Of a DNA stretch of 47,172 bases, positions 42,401-47,172 are shown one piece after another; the first letter of the stretch is position 1; every line of letters starts with the position of its first letter. The notes beneath the pieces were generated by a model, which was not told the origin of the DNA, did no database searches, and saw nothing but the letters and a program-made list of their open reading frames with translations. The stretch spans positions 1 through 47,172 of the forward strand of contig JBGPHT010000049.1 in the NCBI GenBank assembly GCA_041484525.1, written 5' to 3'. Origin of the DNA: JBGPHT01 sp041484525 (GTDB taxonomy: Bacteria; Acidobacteriota; Terriglobia; Bryobacterales; Bryobacteraceae). The position numbers were made by a program, and so were the translations under genes.

Positions 42401-42959
42401 GGGGCTGAAGACAATCGACATCACCGGCGTCAGGAAACCCGTGGTGAAAGCCGCCGTACCCATTTCCGATGCGCGCGATGTGTACCTCGCCAGAACCTAT
42501 GCGTACGTAGCTGCCGGCAGCCAGGGGCTCGCGATCATCGATATCGAGCGCCCCGAGCATCCCGGTGCGCCTCGCTTCTTCAACGCCGGCGGAGCCATCA
42601 ACGACGCATACGCGGTGAAGGTCGGGATGACCAATGCCAGTCTATTCGCCTATGTGGCGGACGGCAAGAACGGCCTCCGTGTGCTGCAGTTGCTCTCACC
42701 CGCGCGTTCCGAGGGCCTTTGGGGATTCAGCCCCGAGCCGCAGCCGGAACTGATCGCGACATACAAGACGAAAGGCGAAGCCATCGCCTTATCCAAGGGA
42801 CTCGACCGCGACCGTGCCGTGGATGAAAGCGGCAATCAGCTTTCGGTCTTCGGCCGCCGCGGCGCACGCCCCTTCCATCTGGACGAAATGCAGAAGCTGT
42901 ACCTGCGGGACGGCCGAGTCTATACGGTGACGAATACCCCGCCCGGAGGTCCGCGATGA
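39498..42959 (+). CDS. Secreted multiheme cytochrome c fused to an LVIVD beta-propeller
   Basis: Encodes 1153 residues; ATG 39498 overlaps the previous TGA. A signal peptide (MRAALFFLMAGAAWA) is followed by eight CXXCH motifs at Cys 39, 246, 303, 439, 466, 575, 586 and 693, plus two CX4CH motifs (17-23 and 101-107), giving 8-10 hemes. From about residue 770, LVIVD-type repeats form a beta-propeller: LGLQLRGEYLYAAKGRDGVQ, NYAYISCDRGLAIVSIEDP, RYAFVCDAEGLKTIDITG, TYAYVAAGSQGLAIIDIE. This propeller type is typical of cell-surface proteins. It is probably the outer, extracellular end of the electron conduit. No lipobox is seen, so attachment would be through the barrel protein or the propeller. 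Confidence 0.85.
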   Translation: MRAALFFLMAGAAWAQCDSAKCHVGIEPMHISPAVRLACTDCHGGRADTTEKLAAHVPPRHPEAWPSSANPVRSYTLLNRESPEFVRFINPGDLRVAAESCGAKGCHGAIVAKVKTSLMSHGTFLWGAALYNNGAFPLKRSLFGESYARDGTSQKLTAAPPPSAIEIKFKAMLPELWPLPQFEATQPGNTLRVFERGDDRLSNRGFGTLTRTDPVFQGLQRTRLLDPLLYFLGTNDQPGDYRSSGCTACHVVYANDRDPAHSGPYAARGHLGFSFTSDPTIPKNEEGHPIQHRLTRTIPTSQCVVCHMHPGTSYAFQYTGYMWWDNETDGDAMYPAKSKTWKPEAAAESLVRNPEAASLKGNWSDPQFLRNVRDLNPKLKQTQFADFNGHGWIYRAVYKHDRKGNWLDKEDRKVDFNDPQKFQKAVHLSDIHLDKGMHCVDCHFEQDSHGNGHLYGEPRAAVEIDCIDCHGSIAARASLRTSNMAAPEGGTNLALLRTPFGTRRFEWIGGRLIQRSMVDANVEWNVSQVLDSITPGAPNYNEKARLAKTIQKDGATWGSPAGSDALAHADARMSCYACHTSWMTSCFGCHLSMKANANRPALHWEGDVTTRNFTTYNFQVLRDDVFMLGLDSTAKKGRIVPVRSSSAVLVSSQNANREWIYHQEQTVSSEGYNGQAFNPHFPHTVRTRETRTCTDCHVSRENDNNAWMAQLLLQGTNFVNFLGRYAYVGEGRHGFEAVSVTEHDEPQAVIGSYLQKLAYPENYASFEKKRELTTAYEHAGNVLGLQLRGEYLYAAKGRDGVQIYDVANIDNKGFAERVVTAPFSPAGQRFYVKTQDARWIAPPTTLAVDPARQRDPENEEQPAHPLYAYLYVADAQEGLILINAATLLDGDPRNNFLQRALTFNPNGALNGARFVVTAGNYAYISCDRGLAIVSIEDPMKPSIVAEVPLRGAGHSAIQFRYAFVCDAEGLKTIDITGVRKPVVKAAVPISDARDVYLARTYAYVAAGSQGLAIIDIERPEHPGAPRFFNAGGAINDAYAVKVGMTNASLFAYVADGKNGLRVLQLLSPARSEGLWGFSPEPQPELIATYKTKGEAIALSKGLDRDRAVDESGNQLSVFGRRGARPFHLDEMQKLYLRDGRVYTVTNTPPGGPR

Positions 42960-44644
42960 GGTTCGCCACTCTATTACTGCTGCCCCTTGTTTTGAACGCG
43001 CAGCCCGCGCTCCGCACGGAGCTCCGCAACGGCGTAGTCCGCGCCGTCGTCCTGCATGCCGCCACCGCTGACCCCGTCACCGATGAATCTCCCGCGCAAC
43101 CCGGCGAGACCCTAATCGCACAAGGCACGGGTTTCACGCCGGACCTGCAGTTGTCGATCAGCCGATCGCCAGCAGACACAGTGTTCCTCGATGACGTGAC
43201 AGCGCTCTTCACTCTCCCCGCCGGCGCCGGAGGCAGCTTCGTCGAAATTTCTCTCGACGCGCGCCCCGCTGCGACCCTTCCAGTGGATGCCCCGTTCGAC
43301 CCCGTGCAACTCTCCGCCGCCGACGTGCAGTCGATCGTCACCAATGCCGCGCTCGCCACCGACGGTCCGCGCCTGGCCGTTGCCGTAGCGGACCGGGCCG
43401 GTAACATCCTCGCCATCTTCCGCCGCCCGTTGGCCGCCGACGCCGATGTCGAGAAGGCGCTCTCCCTCGCGCGCACCGGCGCATTCTTCAGCAGCTTCGG
43501 GACTCCGCTCTCCTCGCGCACCGTGCGCGCCATCAGCCGCGTCAATTTTCCCGAAGGCATTCCCAACCAGCCGGCGGGCGCGCTTTTCGGCATTGAGAAC
43601 ACTAACCGGGGCTGTGACTTCAACGTGACGTACCTTCCCGGCCAATCGTTTCCGCGCCTCTTGAATGCCGGCGGCACGGGATTCAGCTCGGGCATCACGA
43701 CCGTTCCCGGCGGCCTGCCGCTGTTTCGCGCAGGCGTGACGGTGGTGGGCGGAATCGGCGTAGCCGGCCTGGATAGCGATGATCTCAACGAGGCCGCTGC
43801 CGCCTCCGCCGCTAAGATGTCGGGCTTCTTCGTCAATCCACCGCCCGATCCCGGCGCCGTTTTTCTGGACGGATTTCGCCTGCCATTTATCGGCAACTCC
43901 GCCGCGCTACACCCTGCCACATCGCCCGGCGGCGATCTTCCGATTCCGCCCCGCAACGGCGTGCCCGCACCCGAGGGCTGGCTCGTCGGCCCGCTGGGCA
44001 GCGCGACGCTGACCTCGGAGGAAGTGCGCGCGATCGTGCAAAACGCCATCGACACCGCCAATCGCACGCGCGCCGCCATCCGCCTGCCCCTGGGTAATCG
44101 GACGAAGATGGTGATCTCGGTGTCCGACCTCGACGGCAATATCCTGGCGCTTTACCGCATGACGGATTCGACGATTTTCTCGGTCGACGTGGCGCTCACC
44201 AAGGCGCGCAACGTAGTCTACTTCTCGGGTCCCAATCGCGACCCGCGCGACCTGCCCGGCGTGCCGTCCGGGACCGCGGTAAGCAATCGCACGATTGGAT
44301 TCGGCTCGCAGCTCTTCTTCCCTTCGGGCATCTGGAATTCGAAGCCGGGTCCGTTCGCCGATATGTACGCCGCGGACGTAGCGAACCCGTGCACACAGGG
44401 ACATCAGCCGCCGAATCCGAATCAGTCCGGCATAGTGTTCTTCCCCGGCTCGGCGCCGCTCTACCGCAACGGCCGCATGGTGGGTGGTCTCGGAGTTTCG
44501 GGCGATGGCGTCGAACAGGATGACTATGTAACCACCGGCGGCGCGCGTGGCTACGAACCACCGGAATCGATTCGCGCCGACCGGGTCTTCATTCGGGACG
44601 TGCGCTTACCTTACGCAAAATTCCCCCGCAACCCCGAGCAGTAA
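42956..44644 (+). CDS. Secreted protein with two GlcG/HbpS-like domains
   Basis: Encodes 562 residues; the ATG overlaps the previous stop by ATGA. A signal peptide (MRFATLLLLPLVLNAQPA) and a short beta-rich segment (about 30-110) precede two copies of the GlcG/HbpS fold. Copy 1 starts at LSAADVQSIVTNAAL and continues with AVAVADRAGNILAIFRR and FRAGVTVVGGIGVAGLDSDD. Copy 2 starts at LTSEEVRAIVQNAI and continues with VISVSDLDGNILALYRM and YRNGRMVGGLGVSGDGVEQD. HbpS-type proteins bind heme at or outside the membrane and can act as redox sensors. As last gene of a cytochrome operon it may bind or store heme or sense redox state outside the cell. No heme ligand can be assigned. Confidence 0.8.
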   Translation: MRFATLLLLPLVLNAQPALRTELRNGVVRAVVLHAATADPVTDESPAQPGETLIAQGTGFTPDLQLSISRSPADTVFLDDVTALFTLPAGAGGSFVEISLDARPAATLPVDAPFDPVQLSAADVQSIVTNAALATDGPRLAVAVADRAGNILAIFRRPLAADADVEKALSLARTGAFFSSFGTPLSSRTVRAISRVNFPEGIPNQPAGALFGIENTNRGCDFNVTYLPGQSFPRLLNAGGTGFSSGITTVPGGLPLFRAGVTVVGGIGVAGLDSDDLNEAAAASAAKMSGFFVNPPPDPGAVFLDGFRLPFIGNSAALHPATSPGGDLPIPPRNGVPAPEGWLVGPLGSATLTSEEVRAIVQNAIDTANRTRAAIRLPLGNRTKMVISVSDLDGNILALYRMTDSTIFSVDVALTKARNVVYFSGPNRDPRDLPGVPSGTAVSNRTIGFGSQLFFPSGIWNSKPGPFADMYAADVANPCTQGHQPPNPNQSGIVFFPGSAPLYRNGRMVGGLGVSGDGVEQDDYVTTGGARGYEPPESIRADRVFIRDVRLPYAKFPRNPEQ

Positions 44645-44673
44645 AGTAGTGGAGGCCTGAGTCCGGCGCTACT
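44645..44673. terminator. Possible hairpin between convergent genes
   Basis: AGTAG (44645-44649) and CTACT (44669-44673), with GCC/GGC inside, can form a small interrupted hairpin between the stop codons of the redox operon and the convergent repeat protein. No T-tract follows, so termination is only suggested. Confidence 0.25.
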
Positions 44674-45258
44674 GAATCGCCACCGTCACGCCGGCCTGCG
44701 TCCGATTACTCCCGACATTGATCATGATCGGAACCTCCGCGCCCGTGGGCGTGCTCAACGGGATTTCCACGTTGACCTGCATCACGCCGTTGACGATCCC
44801 GGGCGCCGAGCCGTAGTATTTTACGCTGGCGTCCATACCGCCCACGGTTGCGGTCACCGGCAGCTTCGGTACTTTCAGGCCAGAGACGACGCCGGGAGCG
44901 ATCGCCCCGTCGGCGCCGCCCGGGTTCGTCTGGCCCTCACCCGTCATGTAGACCGCGATCACGGAACCCTTGGCGGCCGGTGTCGCCGCACTATTTCCCG
45001 TGATGCCATCCTGATTGAGAACTGCGGCCTGACCTGTACCTTTTTGGTTCAGAGTGCAAATGCCGGCCGCTGTGGCGGCCACGTTGTAGGTGACGGGGTT
45101 TCCGGGAACCCCCAGGTATTCCACGCGGACCGTTGTCGTGGCGCGGCCCTCCACCCCGTACGGCACCATGACGCTGGTCTGGAGTGCGGAGGCGTAAATA
45201 ATGGGCGCGAGGACGCCGTCGAATAGCACGCGCGTGCTCCCGGCGATCGTGTCGACCT
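44669..45258 (-). pseudogene. BACON-repeat protein, C-terminal domain after frameshift
   Basis: This continues the protein encoded at 45049-46956 in a frame displaced by one base. The junction reads NAAG then VDTIAGSTRVLFDGVLAPII, the expected course of the domain: ASALQTSVMVPYGVEGRATT, then AVLNQDGITGNSAATPAAKG, then IAVYMTGEGQTNPGG, ending in QAGVTVAIQ. This is the Solibacter-type C-terminal domain found at the end of many secreted proteins of that group. Taken alone it could start at ATG 45229, but that would cut the domain. A single base missing after GGCAG near 45255-45262 accounts for the break. Confidence 0.6.
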
Positions 45259-46956
45259 GCCGGCGGCGTTCAGATTTCCATACACGAGATCAGCCGGTCC
45301 GATGCCGGTTCCGAAAATGACCACGTTCTCCCCGGGCGAAACGGAGCCACCCTGGTAACTGCCGGCGTTGACGATCGCGTTCACGGTGGGCGACCCGGTT
45401 GTCGCCCCAATTGACACCGTGAGGTTCACGCTTACCGTGACCGCGGTAACTGAGTTGGGTGAAGTGATGCGGATCAGTCCGAAGAGATTGCCGGCAGTCG
45501 TGATACCCCGCGGGTCGATCGATATCGCGAGTGTGCTCGGTGTGTTGCCGCTGACTGGAGTCACCTGTAGCCAGGGTGCCGAATTCGAGGCTTCGGCGGT
45601 AAAAGGAATCGTAAACGCCGCAGAGAAGATCTGCAACGGCTGGCTCGCCGGCGCGGGCTGGCCGGTAGTGTAGTTGAAGGTGAGGGTTAGCGGCGCGGCA
45701 TTGAGTGGTTGCGAGGGAAATACAGTAAGTGTGACAGGAACCGAGAGGGGAGTCACCGCGTTGTCCTTATCCGTGATATCCGTGATCGTGAGCTTGCCGG
45801 TGTACGTACCGGCTGGCAAGCTTCCGGCGTCCACAGATACCTGAAACGTTGCGGGCAGGGGCGCGCTGGCGGGAACGGGTGTCTTCAACCACGATCCATT
45901 GTCTCCTGCGGGGGTGGCGACTAACACCAGTCCGTTGGGACTTCCGGTGATTGTAAGTGGCTGCGGCTGCGGCGCCGGTGCGCCTGCGGCCTGCGTAAAA
46001 ATAAGTCGTGCCGCGGAGGCGAAGACCGCGCCCGGAGTCACTGTGAGGGTGACGGGAATGGTCAGCGGGCTCCGGGTGGCAAACGGGGAGGTCCCGATCA
46101 CCAGACCTTTGTATAGCCCTGGGGTGAGCCTGGAGCCATCCACCGAAACCCTGACGTCGCCGGTCGTGACACTGCCGGTGGCTCCCGAGACTGAGAGCCA
46201 GCCGAGTCCGTAGTCGTAACCAGTGGCGAAAAAGTTCAGTGCCGGGCCGTCGTTCCTGATGGTGGCGAGCTGCGGTTGTGGAATGGGACCACCGGCTGCT
46301 TGTACGAATTGCAGAGGCAGCGAGTTGGTGGAGATCGAGCCGGAAGTGACCTGTAAGACGACCTGGATGACATAGGGGCTGTCGAGAATCGTACCGCTCG
46401 GCCCGCCGGTGGCCGTCACGGTGACACTTCCGGTGTACTTTCCCGGCGCCAGGGCTGCTGTCCGAACAGTAGTCAGGGTGAGGGTTCCCGATGTGGCGGA
46501 CGGCTGGGCGAGAATGCTCAACCAGTCGCCACCCGAATCGGTCTTCGGCGTACCGAAGGAAAGCATAATGAAATCACTGGTGCTGGTGAGTTGGACATCC
46601 TGGCGCTGCGATGCGCCGCTCCCAGCCGGTACCGTGAAGACGACGGGCAGTAGGGGGTTCACGGCCAGCAGACCGGTGGTGTCCACATACAGCGTGACCG
46701 GCACGACTACGGTGCCGAGAGAAGCGCCTGTCACCAGGCTCCTGACCGAAATCGAAATCTTGCTCTGGTTGGCGCCTGTAGGAACGCCTGCCGGGTCGAC
46801 CGATACCTTGAGGAAGCCATCGGTAGCCCCGTTACCCTGGTCGATCGCGGTCAGCCACGGAGCGTTCGATGTCGCGGTATAGCCGAGTGGGATGCCGTTG
46901 CTTGTGAGCAGCAAGTCCTGCGGCAGTTGAGGTACCGGCCGATTGTATTGGTACAC
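45049..46956 (-). CDS. Secreted-type protein with five BACON-like repeats (frameshifted)
   Basis: Encodes 635 residues in this frame, the last 60 or so being out-of-frame. Five beta-sandwich repeats of about 90-100 residues share the pattern WL...VSVD...L..G.Y.G......PVTLTV, for example WLSVSGATGSVTTGDVRVSV and WLKTPVPASAPLPATFQVSV. This is BACON-like. They are followed by NAGSYQGGSVSPGENVVIFG, the start of the Solibacter C-terminal domain, which breaks near 45255. The start is uncertain: GTG 46956 begins inside a conserved-looking segment, the frame is open to a stop at 47077, and AGGAGG (47057-47062) precedes a possible CTG start at 47052. No signal peptide is visible. The role is probably extracellular binding or adhesion. 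Confidence 0.65.
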   Translation of the reverse strand: MYQYNRPVPQLPQDLLLTSNGIPLGYTATSNAPWLTAIDQGNGATDGFLKVSVDPAGVPTGANQSKISISVRSLVTGASLGTVVVPVTLYVDTTGLLAVNPLLPVVFTVPAGSGASQRQDVQLTSTSDFIMLSFGTPKTDSGGDWLSILAQPSATSGTLTLTTVRTAALAPGKYTGSVTVTATGGPSGTILDSPYVIQVVLQVTSGSISTNSLPLQFVQAAGGPIPQPQLATIRNDGPALNFFATGYDYGLGWLSVSGATGSVTTGDVRVSVDGSRLTPGLYKGLVIGTSPFATRSPLTIPVTLTVTPGAVFASAARLIFTQAAGAPAPQPQPLTITGSPNGLVLVATPAGDNGSWLKTPVPASAPLPATFQVSVDAGSLPAGTYTGKLTITDITDKDNAVTPLSVPVTLTVFPSQPLNAAPLTLTFNYTTGQPAPASQPLQIFSAAFTIPFTAEASNSAPWLQVTPVSGNTPSTLAISIDPRGITTAGNLFGLIRITSPNSVTAVTVSVNLTVSIGATTGSPTVNAIVNAGSYQGGSVSPGENVVIFGTGIGPADLVYGNLNAAGRSTRSPGARACYSTASSRPLFTPPHSRPASWCRTGWRAAPRQRSAWNTWGFPETPSPTTWPPQRPAFAL

Positions 46957-47172
46957 CTGGATTATGCGCAGAATGAGGCCACGCGCCGCAATTGATGTGG
47001 CGTCCTCGACCTGTTGATTGTCGTGTGCCGACTTGATCGTCGGCGTCCTCAGTTTGCCTCCTGGGCAGTCTCCTTTCTATCTCGTTGGATGGTTTGGGCC
47101 CGGTGTGCATAAGATTCTAGGCACGCCGACACTCATCCCGACAGGGCCGTCGCCACGACTGGCGCGAAGCGC
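46957..47172. other. Upstream end of the BACON-repeat gene; start unresolved
   Basis: The minus-strand frame of the repeat protein stays open from 46956 up to the TAG at 47077-47079, reading KLRTPTIKSAHDNQQVEDAT and more, without ATG, GTG or TTG except GTG 46956. AGGAGG at 47057-47062 is a strong Shine-Dalgarno sequence with no standard start after it. The gene may use CTG 47052, or its true N-terminus may be lost by another frameshift. Nothing else was recognised up to the window end. Confidence 0.4.

Noticed and set aside
42727..44139. A 470-residue frame antisense to the GlcG/HbpS-like gene
   Set aside because: Ser/Arg/Pro-rich shadow; the coding strand shows a signal peptide and two matching domains.

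Overview
The window is GC-rich, densely coded DNA that most resembles a chromosome of the Acidobacteriota, Solibacter/Bryobacter group. This rests on gene content, not on a search. The main signs are an 820-residue ADOP-type duplicated permease (12279-14741), secreted carboxypeptidase-regulatory-like and YVTN proteins, and a five-repeat BACON-like protein at the right end. That protein closes with the 'NAGSYQGG..SPGENVVIFGTGIGP' type of C-terminal domain that is typical of Solibacter proteomes. No rRNA, tRNA, CRISPR array, insertion sequence or prophage was seen.

Left part (1-9.2 kb), housekeeping and transport: a frameshifted berberine-bridge-type FAD oxidoreductase, a secreted YVTN beta-propeller, a motA-motB stator pair without other flagellar genes, a 3-hydroxyacyl-CoA dehydrogenase divergent from glgC, a DedA protein, and a sodium:solute symporter translationally coupled to a 44-residue one-helix protein. 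Middle (9.3-25.5 kb): a Tat-exported GH127-like enzyme, a scarred 550-bp gap with gene remnants, the ADOP permease, a secreted octaheme cytochrome c, an M24 aminopeptidase, a small orphan protein with a recombinase-like tail, then a compact run of cupin, catalytically divergent SDR, carboxypeptidase-regulatory-like protein, CBM9-like/PKD protein and DUF885 protein. PAP2, a GT28-like glycosyltransferase and two tandem YfhO-like membrane proteins follow.

The most interesting region is 29750-44644: nine same-strand genes with start/stop overlaps or gaps of at most 7 bp, evidently one operon. They encode (1) a cytoplasmic protein with two cyclic-nucleotide-binding folds, an FHA domain inserted inside the second one, a 16-cysteine ferredoxin module and a second FHA domain; (2) a membrane protein with His pairs arranged as in diheme cytochrome b; (3) a membrane-anchored decaheme cytochrome c; (4) a PP2C phosphatase; (5) a Ser/Thr kinase carrying two identical EKTRVMQR motifs; (6) a secreted c554-like cytochrome with 4-5 hemes; (7) an outer-membrane beta-barrel candidate; (8) a secreted 8-10-heme cytochrome fused to an LVIVD beta-propeller; and (9) a secreted protein with two GlcG/HbpS-like domains. 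Read together they suggest a transmembrane electron conduit from cytoplasmic ferredoxin centres to the cell exterior (or the reverse), with cyclic-nucleotide and phospho-threonine/FHA control built into the redox protein. This is inference from domain content and order; I do not know a described system with this composition.

Two genes (at about 0.6 kb and 45.25 kb) carry apparent single-base deletions. Both may be sequencing errors.
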